DNA of 64,000 nucleotides from Streptomyces sp. ISL-100. GTDB lineage: Bacteria > Actinomycetota > Actinomycetes > Streptomycetales > Streptomycetaceae. The DNA is taken from positions 44,529 through 108,528 of the forward strand of contig NZ_JAGGOK010000076.1 of assembly GCF_018614615.1 (NCBI RefSeq), read 5' to 3'. Below are positions 27,419 to 36,221 of the stretch, one piece after another; the first letter of the stretch is position 1; each line of letters begins with the position of its first letter. The translations under genes were made by a program, and so were the position numbers. Under the pieces are notes generated by a model. The model made no database searches. It saw only the letters and a list, made by a program, of their open reading frames with translations, and had not been told where the DNA came from.

Positions 27419-27505
27419 GCGGCGGAGGGTAGCGCGTGGTCCTTTCGGTTCCCAGGCATGTGACCGTAAATAAAAGGGCAGTTGGGCGCCCCGGCTGATG
27501 CATCG

Positions 27506-30439
27506 TCACATTGTGGCGGGGCGGGTCACGCGCTCCAGCTCCAGCAGTACGGACCGGTAGGCGCGGCCCGTCGCGCGTTCCATCCCCACCTCGCACATCC
27601 GGTTCGCGGAGAGATGGACGTCGTACTCGCGCGCCCCGACCTCCGCCCCCTCCCGCGCCGTGGCCGACTCCGTCAGCTCCTTGTGCAGCATCCCGCGGTC
27701 GCCGGCGAACGCGCAGCAGCGTACGTCGTCCGGCACGACGACTTCCTCGGCGCACGCCTGCGCGACGGTGCGCAGTTGCTCCTCGTCGCCCAAGTGCCGC
27801 ATGGAGCATGTGGGGTGCAGGACGGCGGATTCCGCCCTGCGCAGCACCGACAGACGCGGCAGCAGCTCGTCGGCGGCCCAGACGACCGAGTCGACGACGG
27901 TCAGCTCCGCGTGCAGCTCCCGGTTGGCATCGGTGAGGTACGGCGCCACCTCGTGCGCGATGCCCAGCGTGCAGGACGACGCGTCGACGACCAGCGGCAA
28001 TGTGCCGCCGGCCGTCCAGCCCCAGGCGGCCTCGACGATGCGGTTCGCCATGACCGTGGTGCCCGCCTCGTAGCCCTTCGAGTGCCAGATCGTCGCGCAG
28101 CACGTGCCGACCACATCACCGGGGATCCACACCGGCCGTCCGGCGCGCTGCGACACGGCGACCACGGCTTGCGGGAGCGAGGGCCCCCAATAGCCCTCCG
28201 GCTCGCCGAAGATGCGGTTCACGCAGGCCGGGTAGTAGACGGCGTGCGCGCCCGTACGCACGGTGTGGGGGAGGGGGCTGGCGGCGGCGCCGGGGAGCTG
28301 CGGCAGCCACTGCGGCACCAGGTCGGGGCGTACGGCCTTGCGGGCCAGACCCGTGACCGCCTGGAGGAGCCGGTCGCCGGCACGGTCCGCGGCTGCCACC
28401 GCGAGGCGCGCGGACACCTCGACGGCCCCGAAGTGCTGGGCGGTCAGCGCCGCGATCCGTTCCTCGCACGGCGAATGCCTGCGGTGCCTGAAGTCCTTCA
28501 TCAGCGCGCCGGTGTCGATACCGACGGGGCAGGCGAGCTTACACGTCGAGTCCCCGGCGCAGGTGTCCACCGCGTCGTATCCGTACGCGTCGAGCAGCCG
28601 GTCCTGGACCGGCGAACCTGCCGGCTGGCGCGTCATCTCCCTGCGCAGCACGATGCGCTGGCGTGGAGTGGTCGTCAGATCGGCGCTGGGGCAGGTCGGT
28701 TCGCAGAAGCCGCACTCGATGCACGGGTCGGCGATCAGCTCGACCCTGGGGATGGTCTTGAGGCCGCGCAGATGCGCCTTCGGGTCGCGGTCCAGGACGA
28801 TGCGCGGGGCGAGCACTCCGTCGGGGTCGATGACCTGCTTCGTACGCCACATCAGTTCCGTCGCCTTCGCTCCCCACTCCAGCTCCAGGAACGGCGCGAT
28901 GTTGCGGCCGGTGGCGTGCTCGGCCTTGAGCGAGCCGTCGAAGCGCTCGACGGTGAGCCGGCAGAAGTCGTCCATGAAGGCGGCGTACCGCGCGACGTCC
29001 GTGGGGTCGGCGGCGTCGAAGGCCAGCAGGAAGTGCAGATTGCCGTGCGCGGCGTGGCCCGCGACGGCCGCGTCGAATCCGTGCCGGCTCTGGAGCCGCA
29101 GGAGGGCCTCGCAGGCCTCGGCGAGCCGCGACGGCGGTACGGCGAAGTCCTCCGTGATCAGAGTTGTACCGGCGGGGCGGGCGCCGCCGACCGCCGTGAC
29201 GAACGCCTTTCGGGCCCTCCAGTACCCGGCGATCGTCTTCGCGTCCCGGGTGAACTCATTGGTCACCGAGGCGACCGGCACGACGAGTTCGAGCCCGCTC
29301 AGCACCTCGGCCGCGGCCCGTTCGTACGTCGCGAGACGCGCCTCGTCGGGCGCCCGGAACTCCACCAGCAGCGCCGTCGTCTCCCTGGGCAGCCGCGCCC
29401 AGTCCGCCGGTACGCCGTCGACGCTCACCGAGGCGCGCAGGGTGTTGCCGTCCATCAGCTCGACGGCGATTGCCCCCGCGTCGTTGAAGCGGGGGACGGC
29501 GGCGGCCGCGGCGGACAGCGTGGGGAAGAAGAGCAGCGCGGTGGAGAGTTCGCGGTCCAGCGGCAGCGTGTCGAAGACGACCTCGGAGATGAAACCGAAG
29601 GTGCCCTCGGAGCCGACCATCAGGCCCCGCAGGATCTCCACGGGCGTCACGCCGTCGAGGAAGGCGTCGAGCCGGTAGCCGTTGGTGTTCTTGATCTCGT
29701 ACTTGGCGCGGATACGGGCGGTGAGCTCCGCGTCCGCCTCGATCTCCGCCTTGATCGCCATGAGCCCCGCGCACAAGCCGGGCTCGGCGTGCGCCAGTTC
29801 CTCGTCGGCTGCCGGGTGCGCGGTGTCGACGACCGTGCCGGTCGGCAGCACGAAGGTGAGGGAGGCGACGGTGCGGTAGGAGTTGCGGGCGGTGCCCGCC
29901 GTCATGCCGGACGCGTTGTTCGCCACGACGCCGCCGATCGTGCAGGCGATGGCGCTCGCCGGGTCGGGGCCGAGGACGCGGCCATGGCGTGCGAGGGAGG
30001 CGTTGGCCCGTACGACCGTGGTACCCGGGCGGATCCGGGCGCGGACGCCACCGTCCAGGACCTCGATGCCTGCCCAGTGGCGGCGTACGTCGACGAGGAT
30101 GTCCTCGCCCTGGGCCTGGCCGTTGAGCGAGGTGCCCGCCGCCCGGAAGACGACCTCGCGGCCCCTGCCATGGGCGTACGACAGCACCGCCGAGATGTCG
30201 TCGATGTCCTCGGCGACCACGACGACCTGGGGGACGAAGCGGTACGGGCTGGCGTCGGACGCGTACCGCACGAGGTCGGAGACCTTCCACAGCACCTTGT
30301 CCGCGCCGAGGAGTGCGGTCAGCTCGCCGCGCAGCGGCTCGGGTGTGCCGCCGGCCATGGTGTCCGGCACTCGGTCGGGCGCGGGGCCGTGCGGGGCGGC
30401 GGGGCGCAGGGATCCGGGGTCGGGCTCCAGCAGCGGCAT
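27506..30439 (-). CDS. FAD-linked oxidase fused to Fe-S (CCG) domain; D-lactate dehydrogenase type
   Basis: 977 residues. N-terminal PCMH FAD domain (AAGTSLNGQAQGEDILVD; GPDPASAIACTIGGVVANN), FAD-oxidase C domain ending near residue 540 (VAGHAAHGNLHFLLAFD, AEHATGRNIAPFLELEWG), then two [4Fe-4S] motifs, DPCIECGFCEPTCP about residue 568 and DTCAGDSTCKLACPVG about 623, and two CCG-type cysteine blocks (GTCCATIWHSKG; HPTCSMRHLG; VRCCAFAGDRG). This is the GlcD+GlcF-like fusion found in quinone-linked D-lactate or 2-hydroxy acid dehydrogenases. Electrons probably go to menaquinone at the membrane. The start lies 19 bp after the stop of a MarR gene, so the two are likely one transcript. Confidence 0.88.
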   Translation of the reverse strand: MPLLEPDPGSLRPAAPHGPAPDRVPDTMAGGTPEPLRGELTALLGADKVLWKVSDLVRYASDASPYRFVPQVVVVAEDIDDISAVLSYAHGRGREVVFRAAGTSLNGQAQGEDILVDVRRHWAGIEVLDGGVRARIRPGTTVVRANASLARHGRVLGPDPASAIACTIGGVVANNASGMTAGTARNSYRTVASLTFVLPTGTVVDTAHPAADEELAHAEPGLCAGLMAIKAEIEADAELTARIRAKYEIKNTNGYRLDAFLDGVTPVEILRGLMVGSEGTFGFISEVVFDTLPLDRELSTALLFFPTLSAAAAAVPRFNDAGAIAVELMDGNTLRASVSVDGVPADWARLPRETTALLVEFRAPDEARLATYERAAAEVLSGLELVVPVASVTNEFTRDAKTIAGYWRARKAFVTAVGGARPAGTTLITEDFAVPPSRLAEACEALLRLQSRHGFDAAVAGHAAHGNLHFLLAFDAADPTDVARYAAFMDDFCRLTVERFDGSLKAEHATGRNIAPFLELEWGAKATELMWRTKQVIDPDGVLAPRIVLDRDPKAHLRGLKTIPRVELIADPCIECGFCEPTCPSADLTTTPRQRIVLRREMTRQPAGSPVQDRLLDAYGYDAVDTCAGDSTCKLACPVGIDTGALMKDFRHRRHSPCEERIAALTAQHFGAVEVSARLAVAAADRAGDRLLQAVTGLARKAVRPDLVPQWLPQLPGAAASPLPHTVRTGAHAVYYPACVNRIFGEPEGYWGPSLPQAVVAVSQRAGRPVWIPGDVVGTCCATIWHSKGYEAGTTVMANRIVEAAWGWTAGGTLPLVVDASSCTLGIAHEVAPYLTDANRELHAELTVVDSVVWAADELLPRLSVLRRAESAVLHPTCSMRHLGDEEQLRTVAQACAEEVVVPDDVRCCAFAGDRGMLHKELTESATAREGAEVGAREYDVHLSANRMCEVGMERATGRAYRSVLLELERVTRPATM

Positions 30440-30458
30440 CCAGGTCAGTCCCCTCGAC

Positions 30459-30914
30459 TCAGCAGCGGCGCTCCGGCATTCCGTCGACCAGAGCGGACAG
30501 CAGGCCGCCGAGCACCTCGCGCTGATCGGCGTCCAATGGAGCCAGGATGTCCTCCGCGGCGTCGCGGCGCGCGGTGCGCAGGGCGCGGAGCGTGGCGCGG
30601 CCGATGTCGGTGAGCTCGATCCTGATCACCCGTCGGTTGGTGGGATCGGGCACGCGGCGCACCCGGCCGCTCGCCTCCAGGCCGTCGACGAGAGTGGTCA
30701 CGGCGCGGGGGACCACATCGAGACGCTTGGCGAGATCGGCCATCCTCGGCGGCGGCTCGTGGTGCACGTCGTAGTGCGAAACGGTGCGCAGCAGGCGTGA
30801 CTGCGCGGGCGTGATGCCGATCGGCTCCATCTGCTCGCGCTGGATCCGGTGAAGCCGGCGCGTCAGCCGGAGCAGCTGCTCGGCCAGCAGGCCGTCGGCG
30901 TCTGAGGTGCTCAT
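30459..30914 (-). CDS. MarR-family regulator
   Basis: 151 residues. Winged helix: ITPAQSRLLRTVSHYD, MADLAKRLDVVPRAVTTLVDGLEASG and the wing VRRVPDPTNRRVIRIELTDIGRA. MarR proteins are dimers that leave palindromic DNA when they bind small aromatic or lipophilic ligands. It is divergent from the ABC exporter gene at 31009, and the 94-bp gap holds ATTGT/ACAAT half sites overlapping a promoter, so it probably represses itself, the dehydrogenase behind it and the exporter. Confidence 0.9.
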   Translation of the reverse strand: MSTSDADGLLAEQLLRLTRRLHRIQREQMEPIGITPAQSRLLRTVSHYDVHHEPPPRMADLAKRLDVVPRAVTTLVDGLEASGRVRRVPDPTNRRVIRIELTDIGRATLRALRTARRDAAEDILAPLDADQREVLGGLLSALVDGMPERRC

Positions 30915-30921
30915 ACCGGGA

Positions 30922-30972
30922 ACAATATCAGGACCTTATTCATTGTGAGTATAGGTAACAATCGGCTAGGCT
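30922..30972 (+). promoter_or_regulatory. Divergent promoter with MarR-type operator
   Basis: A candidate -35 TTGTGA (30944-30949) and -10 TAGGCT (30967-30972) are spaced 17 bp and face the exporter gene. Between and over them is the dyad ATTGT-N11-ACAAT (30942-30962), the size of a MarR dimer site; a further ACAAT sits at 30922-30926. Binding here would block polymerase directly. Elements are seen in the sequence; their use is inferred. Confidence 0.5.
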
Positions 30973-31008
30973 CTGAAAATCCGTAACCTCACCCTCTCGA
31001 AGGAGCCC

Positions 31009-32820
31009 ATGCATCCCGATCGGCCCACGTGGACACCACCGGCCCGCGATCCGGCCCAGCCGGAGGAGCCCGCGCAGGTGCGCCGCATCCTCCGGCTCTT
31101 CCGCCCCTACCGGGGCCGACTGGCCGTCGTCGGCCTGCTCGTCGCCGCCTCGTCGCTCGTGGCCGTCGCCTCCCCGTTCATGCTCCGGGAGATCCTCGAC
31201 ACCGCCATCCCGCAGGGGCGTACGGGACTGCTGAGCCTGCTCGCCCTCGGCATGATCCTGACCGCCGTGGTGACGAGCGTCTTCGGCGTGCTCCAGACCC
31301 TGATCTCCACGACGGTCGGCCAGCGCGTCATGCACGACCTGCGCACCGCCGTCTACGCCCAGCTCCAGCGCATGCCGCTCGCCTTCTTCACCCGGACCCG
31401 CACCGGCGAGGTGCAGTCCCGTATCGCCAACGACATCGGCGGCATGCAGGCGACGGTGACCTCCACCGCGACCTCGCTCGTCTCGAATCTCACCTCGGTC
31501 GTGGCCACGGTTGTCGCCATGCTGGCCCTCGACTGGCGGCTGACCGTCGTCTCCCTCCTGCTGCTGCCGGTCTTCGTGTGGATCAGCCGCCGGGTCGGCC
31601 GCGAGCGCAAGAAGATCACCACGCAGCGGCAGAAACAGATGGCCTCCATGGCCGCCACCGTCACGGAGTCGCTGTCGGTCAGCGGCATCCTGCTCGGCCG
31701 CACGATGGGCCGCGCCGACTCCCTCACCAAGTCCTTCGCCGACGAGTCCGAGCGCCTCGTGGACCTCGAAGTGCGCTCCAACATGGCGGGCCGCTGGCGG
31801 ATGTCCACCATCGGCATCGTCATGGCCGCCATGCCCGCCGTCATCTACTGGGCGGCCGGCCTGACCATGCAGACCGGCGGGCCGGCGGTCTCGCTCGGCA
31901 CGCTCGTCGCCTTCGTCTCGCTCCAGCAGGGCCTCTTCCGGCCGGCCGTGAGCCTGCTGTCGACCGGTGTGCAGATGCAGACCTCGCTCGCGCTCTTCCA
32001 GCGGATCTTCGAGTACCTCGACCTGTCGGTGGACATCACCGAGCCCGAGAAGCCGGTCCGGCTGGAGAAGATCTGCGGCGAAGTGCGCTTCGAGGACGTG
32101 CATTTCACGTACGACGAGAAGAACGGCCCCACGCTCACCGGGATCGACGTCACGGTCCCGGCGGGCGCCAGCCTGGCGGTCGTCGGACCGACCGGCTCCG
32201 GCAAGAGCACCCTCAGCTATCTGGTGCCCCGGCTGTACGACGTGACGGACGGCGGCGTCACTCTCGACGGCGTCGACGTGCGCGACCTGGACTTCGACAC
32301 GCTGGCCCGCGCCGTCGGCGTGGTCTCCCAGGAGACGTACCTCTTCCACGCCTCCGTCGCCGAGAACCTGCGCTTCGCCAAGCCGGACGCGACCGACGAG
32401 GAACTGCGCGCGGCCGCCGAGGCGGCGCAGATCCACGACCACATCGCCTCACTGCCCGACGGGTACGACACGCTGGTCGGCGAACGGGGATACCGCTTCT
32501 CCGGCGGCGAGAAGCAGCGCCTGGCGATCGCCAGGACCATCCTGCGCGACCCGCCCGTGCTCATCCTCGACGAGGCGACGAGCGCGCTCGACACCCGTAC
32601 GGAGCACGCCGTGCAACAGGCCATCGACGCGCTGTCGGCGGGCCGTACGACCATCACCATCGCGCACCGGCTCTCCACGGTCAGGGACGCCGACCAGATC
32701 GTCGTCCTCGACGGCGGCAAGACCGTCGAGCGCGGCACGCACGAGGAACTGCTCGCACGGGACGGCCGGTACGCCGCCCTCGTGCGCAGGGACGCCAGGC
32801 TCTCGCCCGCGGTCACCTGA
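31009..32820 (+). CDS. ABC exporter, fused membrane and ATPase domains
   Basis: 603 residues, ATG with GAAGGAG upstream. Membrane domain about 35-330 (ILRLFRPYRGRLAVVGLLVA; GEVQSRIANDIGGMQATVTS), ATPase 365-595 with all motifs canonical: Walker A VVGPTGSGKSTLSYLV, signature YRFSGGEKQRLAIARTIL, Walker B LILDEATSALD, H-loop ITIAHRLSTVRDADQIVVLD. Complete half transporter, so a homodimer is likely. Divergent from the MarR gene, which suggests export of a compound sensed by MarR. Confidence 0.9.
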   Translation: MHPDRPTWTPPARDPAQPEEPAQVRRILRLFRPYRGRLAVVGLLVAASSLVAVASPFMLREILDTAIPQGRTGLLSLLALGMILTAVVTSVFGVLQTLISTTVGQRVMHDLRTAVYAQLQRMPLAFFTRTRTGEVQSRIANDIGGMQATVTSTATSLVSNLTSVVATVVAMLALDWRLTVVSLLLLPVFVWISRRVGRERKKITTQRQKQMASMAATVTESLSVSGILLGRTMGRADSLTKSFADESERLVDLEVRSNMAGRWRMSTIGIVMAAMPAVIYWAAGLTMQTGGPAVSLGTLVAFVSLQQGLFRPAVSLLSTGVQMQTSLALFQRIFEYLDLSVDITEPEKPVRLEKICGEVRFEDVHFTYDEKNGPTLTGIDVTVPAGASLAVVGPTGSGKSTLSYLVPRLYDVTDGGVTLDGVDVRDLDFDTLARAVGVVSQETYLFHASVAENLRFAKPDATDEELRAAAEAAQIHDHIASLPDGYDTLVGERGYRFSGGEKQRLAIARTILRDPPVLILDEATSALDTRTEHAVQQAIDALSAGRTTITIAHRLSTVRDADQIVVLDGGKTVERGTHEELLARDGRYAALVRRDARLSPAVT

Positions 32821-33018
32821 GGAAGGCGCCGGCGAGAAGGTCGGTGATGAGGTTCAAAGCGTCCTGCGCCACAAGGCGGTCGAGCAGCGGAACGCCGTAC
32901 GGCCATGCGTTCGGGCGAACGGCTGCTCCCGTGTTCGGGTGTTCGCGTCGACCGGGACCGACCGATTGCCGTTCTCGGCATCCCAGGAACGGCGAGTGAG
33001 GCGAGTTAGCGTGCCCGC

Positions 33019-33840
33019 ATGGAGAACGAGTCCGCACAGAAACGGCCCGCGAACAGCCCCCGCCTGACGCGCCGCGCCCGACTGCTGCTGGTCGCGGGTA
33101 TGGCCGCGACAGTGGCGACCGCCGCGGTCCTGGTGCCTCTGCTGCTGCTGAGGGAGGAGAAGCGCGAGCCGCGGAGCCTGCTGATTCCGGAGGGATGGCG
33201 GTCGTCCCAGGTGTACGCCGCCGTCGACAAGGCGCTCGGAGTCACGCCCAGAACCACCGAGAAGGCGGCGGGCGCGGCGAACCTGAACCTGCCGCGCGCG
33301 GCCAAGGGAAACCCGGAGGGATTCTTCTTCCCCGCCACTTATCCCATCGACGAGAGGACGACGCCGGCGAGCCTGATCTCGTACATGGTCAACACGGCCG
33401 GTAAGAACTTCGGCGCCACTCCCGCCGCCTACCGGAACGTCGTCATCGCCAGCATCGTGCAGGCCGAGGCCGACACCGCCGAGGACATGGGGAAGGTCGC
33501 ACGCGTGATCGACAACCGGCTGGCGCGGCGCATGCCGCTCCAGATGGACTCGACGATCAACTACGCGCTGAAGCGCTCGACCCTCGACACCAGCCACGCG
33601 GACACGACGATTGACACCCCGTACAACACGTACCAGCGCGCCGGCCTGCCGCCGACCCCGATCGGTAACCCTGGCCGACAGGCGATGGACGCGACGCTCG
33701 ACCCGCCGCCGGGGGACTGGCTGTACTTCGTCACCGTCGCGCCCGGGGACACCCGCTTCACCGACAGCTATGCCGAACAGCGGAAGAACGTGGCGGAGTT
33801 CAACGCGAACCGCAAGGGCGCGAGCAAGAACGGCGGCTGA
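33019..33840 (+). CDS. MltG-like endolytic transglycosylase, short form
   Basis: 273 residues. A basic cytoplasmic tail precedes one membrane helix (about 22-45, ARLLLVAGMAATVATAAVLV). The extracellular part has the MltG/YceG catalytic region: NVVIASIVQAEADTAEDMGK with the Glu expected to act as acid, RVIDNRLARRMPLQMDSTINYAL, TPYNTYQRAGLPPTPIGNPG and GDWLYFVTV. MltG cuts nascent peptidoglycan strands near the synthesis machinery. Compared with canonical MltG (340 or more residues) it has a reduced LysM-like portion. Probably a second copy beside the housekeeping enzyme. Confidence 0.82.
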   Translation: MENESAQKRPANSPRLTRRARLLLVAGMAATVATAAVLVPLLLLREEKREPRSLLIPEGWRSSQVYAAVDKALGVTPRTTEKAAGAANLNLPRAAKGNPEGFFFPATYPIDERTTPASLISYMVNTAGKNFGATPAAYRNVVIASIVQAEADTAEDMGKVARVIDNRLARRMPLQMDSTINYALKRSTLDTSHADTTIDTPYNTYQRAGLPPTPIGNPGRQAMDATLDPPPGDWLYFVTVAPGDTRFTDSYAEQRKNVAEFNANRKGASKNGG

Positions 33841-33923
33841 CCCCTTCAGCCACGCCCTCTTCAGTCACCGCCCCCTTCAGCCACCGCCCCTCCAGCCGCC
33901 GCCCCCTCCGGTTACCGCCCCCT

Positions 33924-34299
33924 TCAGCCGCCGACCGCGACCGGCTCGCTCTCCGTCCGCCGCTCCCGTTCCAGCAGCCGCATGATCCCGCGTACGGCCG
34001 CCCGCCCCGCCCGGTTGGCCCCGATGGTGCTGGCCGAGGGCCCGTAGCCCACCAGGTGGATCCGCTCGTCGTGGGTCGCCCGCGTGCCCTCCACGCGAAT
34101 GCCGCCACCCGGCTCGCGCAGCTTGAGCGGCGCCAGGTGGTCGATCGCGGCACGGAATCCGGTGGCCCACAGGATGACGTCCGCGTCGACCGTGCGTCCG
34201 TCGGCCCAGGCCACCCCGTTCGGCGTAATCCTGTCGAACATCGGCAGCCGGTCCAGCACGCCCTCCGCGCGGGCCCGCGCGACCGCCTCCGTAACGGGC
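33924..34299 (-). pseudogene. 3' fragment of the element-split flavoprotein monooxygenase gene
   Basis: This is the C-terminal third of the flavoprotein whose first part is at 38664-39392. From the junction it reads PVTEAVARARAEGVLDRLP, then the FAD/NADP ATG motif DVILWATGFRAAIDHLAPL and GYGPSASTIGANRAGRAAV. Cut from its N-terminus it has no start with a ribosome-binding site; a GTG at 34308-34310 inside the element end is in frame but lacks one. Joining 39392-38662 to 34299-33924 gives 1,107 bp, 369 codons with stop, with no frame change. Confidence 0.88.
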
Positions 34300-34323
34300 A
34301 GTCCGGTCACGGCTGATTGACAA
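34279..34323. other. attL of the integrative element
   Basis: Left hybrid site. Host arm GTAACGGGC (34291-34299), crossover dinucleotide AG (34300-34301), element arm 34302-34323 ending TTGACAA. The element arm pairs with the arm at attR (38640-38661, starting TTGTCAA) to form a symmetric attP of 22+2+22 bp. The crossover was placed by aligning both junctions and by the dyad symmetry of the rebuilt attB. Confidence 0.82.
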
Positions 34324-34345
34324 ATATGCGGTACCCTGGTGACCA

Positions 34346-34370
34346 GAGGTCAGGCACTGTGCCTGGCCTC
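34346..34370. promoter_or_regulatory. 25-bp palindrome upstream of the integrase gene
   Basis: GAGG-t-CAGGCAC-t-GTGCCTG-g-CCTC: two 11-bp matching arms interrupted by one mismatch around a central T. It lies between attL and the integrase start. A smaller dyad CTGGTGACCAG (34336-34346) abuts it and CCTC...GAGG (34367-34380) follows, covering the ribosome-binding area. Suited to a protein operator (XRE repressor or directionality factor) or to an RNA hairpin controlling integrase translation. Confidence 0.5.
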
Positions 34371-34393
34371 TCAGTTGAGGGGTGGGGAGCGCG

Positions 34394-35920
34394 GTGACCG
34401 GTACCCGACGTGTCTTGTTGGCAGAGCGGATCTCTGATGCCAAGGGAGAGCGTTCTGAGTCCATTGAGGGCCAGGACGAGAAGCTAAGGACCAGGGCCTC
34501 ACAAGAGGCAGACGTCACGATCGTAGGCACTGCCGTGGACATGTCGGTGCAGGGGGACGTGGACATGCCTGACAGGCCGAGCCTTGGTCAGTGGCTCACG
34601 CCTGAAGGGCTGGAGAAGTGGGACGAAATTTGGGTCACCACTCAGGACCGCCTCAGTCGTAGTGACGTTCACTTTATGGCCTTTGTGTTCAAGGTTATTG
34701 AGTGGTCCAAGAAAGTGACCGTGCTGGATGACCCTCAGTTCAATGAGCAGATGCACAGCAGCGAGGGACGGCTCATCCTTCACGCCAAGGCCCTAGGACC
34801 GGCCAAGGAGTTGGAGCGCATCAAGATCCGGGTCCAGGATTCGCACGACCGACGGCGCTTCACCAGTCGTTGGCACGGTGGCTTCCCTCCCTTCGGGTAC
34901 CGGCCTGTCAACAAGTACGTGGACGGAAAGACAGCTGCTTACTTGGAGCTGGATGAAGAGATGGCGAGCGTCCTTCATGAAATGCGGAGGCAGATCATTG
35001 AAGGTCAGTCCTTCCTTGGCGTGGCTAAGTACCTGAACAAAGAAGGGATCCTCACATCTAGGGACAGGTCCCGTGTCCGTAAGGGGAAGCCAGTTAAGAG
35101 CAAAGGTGGTCAGGGGATACCCGAGCAGTGGTGTGAGACAACTGTTAGGCGAATCCTCACCGATGAGTCAACGCAGGGACTGAAGAAGCATAAGCGAGAA
35201 GTTGTCTATGGTATGGACGGTACCCCCGTCCGGTTGGCAGAGCCCATCTTCACGCCGGACGAGTGGGAGTCTCTGCAAGCGGCTGTTGCTAGAAGAGTGA
35301 AGACCACAGTGCGCCGGGTGAATGGGACCAACCCCATGTATGGCGTGGCGTTTTGTGCTGCGTGCGGCGCAAAGGCCGTACACAAGGTCTTTACGCGCGG
35401 CGAGACGACCTACCGGTACTACAAGTGCGGAGCCTTTCCAAAAGAAGTGCGTTGCCTGGGAACTACCATGCGAGCCGAGGAGGTGGAGGAGTGGATAGAG
35501 CTTCACTTCCTCCAGAAGTTCGGGTGGCAGAGGGTGACAAAGAGGGTTTGGATGCCGGGCTCTGACACTTCCAAAGAAATGTCAGAGATCACTCAGCGCA
35601 TGGCTCGTCTGCGGAAGCAGGATGAAGAAGGTGACTGGGATGATGACCAGGACGGTTATCGTCACCGCATGAACACCTACAAGGCCCGGAAGAAGGTACT
35701 GGAATCTCTACCCGTCAAAAAGGCTGGTTGGGTGGAAGAGGACCAAGGCATGACCTTCCTTGAGCTCTGGCCGACCCTTGACCTGGATGGAAAGCGGAAG
35801 CAGCTCATTGACTCGGGGTACAAAGTGATGGTTGGTAGGAAGACGTTCGACTTTGAGCCCAAGCCTGATACTGCCGAGGAGAAGGAAGCCAGGGTGAAGG
35901 CTGCGACTACAACGCAGTAG
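34394..35920 (+). CDS. int: Large serine recombinase (integrase)
   Basis: 508 residues from GTG 34394, which has GGGGAG four bases upstream; a GTG at 34382 is an alternative. N-terminal resolvase domain with catalytic Ser14 in LLAERISDAKGERSESIEGQ, then IWVTTQDRLSRSDVHFMAF. Recombinase domain with RFTSRWHGGFPPFGYRPV and ETTVRRILTDESTQGLKKH, zinc ribbon FCAACGAKAVHKVF ... YYKCGA ... VRCLG (four Cys), then a charged coiled-coil region (ITQRMARLRKQDEEGDWDDD). Complete by length for the phiC31/TP901 class (450-600). It cuts both DNAs at a central dinucleotide, here AG. Lies 93 bp inside attL, the usual position. Confidence 0.95.
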   Translation: MTGTRRVLLAERISDAKGERSESIEGQDEKLRTRASQEADVTIVGTAVDMSVQGDVDMPDRPSLGQWLTPEGLEKWDEIWVTTQDRLSRSDVHFMAFVFKVIEWSKKVTVLDDPQFNEQMHSSEGRLILHAKALGPAKELERIKIRVQDSHDRRRFTSRWHGGFPPFGYRPVNKYVDGKTAAYLELDEEMASVLHEMRRQIIEGQSFLGVAKYLNKEGILTSRDRSRVRKGKPVKSKGGQGIPEQWCETTVRRILTDESTQGLKKHKREVVYGMDGTPVRLAEPIFTPDEWESLQAAVARRVKTTVRRVNGTNPMYGVAFCAACGAKAVHKVFTRGETTYRYYKCGAFPKEVRCLGTTMRAEEVEEWIELHFLQKFGWQRVTKRVWMPGSDTSKEMSEITQRMARLRKQDEEGDWDDDQDGYRHRMNTYKARKKVLESLPVKKAGWVEEDQGMTFLELWPTLDLDGKRKQLIDSGYKVMVGRKTFDFEPKPDTAEEKEARVKAATTTQ

Positions 35921-35943
35921 GCAAAGGTGGGACGCAGAGATAG

Positions 35944-35970
35944 GGCCCTGGGTAATCGCTCAGGGCCTTT
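35944..35970. terminator. Bidirectional terminator between integrase and zinc-ribbon genes
   Basis: GGCCCTG / CAGGGCC stem with a 10-nt loop, TTT on the plus side and AAAGG on the other. It sits in the 56-bp gap where the integrase and the minus-strand gene converge and could serve both. Confidence 0.65.
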
Positions 35971-35976
35971 CTCATG

Positions 35977-36168
35977 TCACTCTTCGCTCTCACTTCTCCA
36001 TGGCGCTGTCTCGCCTGTCTTCTGTTCCCAACGGCAGTCCTGGCAATTGCCTGCCCTGCCACCCTTCCTACGGGGATCCTTTCGGAACATCGAGAATGGC
36101 AACACCCTCTTACACCTTGGGCATTGGCGCGTCTCGACTTCTGATGACACTGGACTGTCTCCACACAT
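35977..36168 (-). CDS. Small zinc-ribbon protein in the element
   Basis: 63 residues if read from the ATG at 36168 (M-C-G-D-S-P); the frame is open further upstream, to 36300, but that part overlaps nothing recognisable. A Cys4 ribbon is clear: RQCPRCKRVLPFSMFRKD followed by GNCQDCRWEQK. This arrangement (CPxC, then F-rich segment, then CxxC) is common in small actinophage proteins, some related to endonuclease VII-type recombination enzymes, but the catalytic part is missing here. Function unknown; nucleic-acid binding is plausible. No strong ribosome-binding site decides the start. Confidence 0.55.
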   Translation of the reverse strand: MCGDSPVSSEVETRQCPRCKRVLPFSMFRKDPRRKGGRAGNCQDCRWEQKTGETAPWRSESEE

Positions 36169-36221
36169 GAAGAAGGGGCCGACCGGGATAACCCAGCCGA
36201 CCCCCAGTGCAGATACTGCGC

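Noticed and set aside
27482..30613. 1,043-codon plus-strand frame opposite the D-lactate dehydrogenase-type gene
   Set aside because: Shadow of a real gene; composition is that of antisense third-codon-position bias, no domains.
34317..34345. TTGACA as -35 of an integrase promoter
   Set aside because: The hexamer is part of the att arm and no acceptable -10 lies 16-18 bp downstream.
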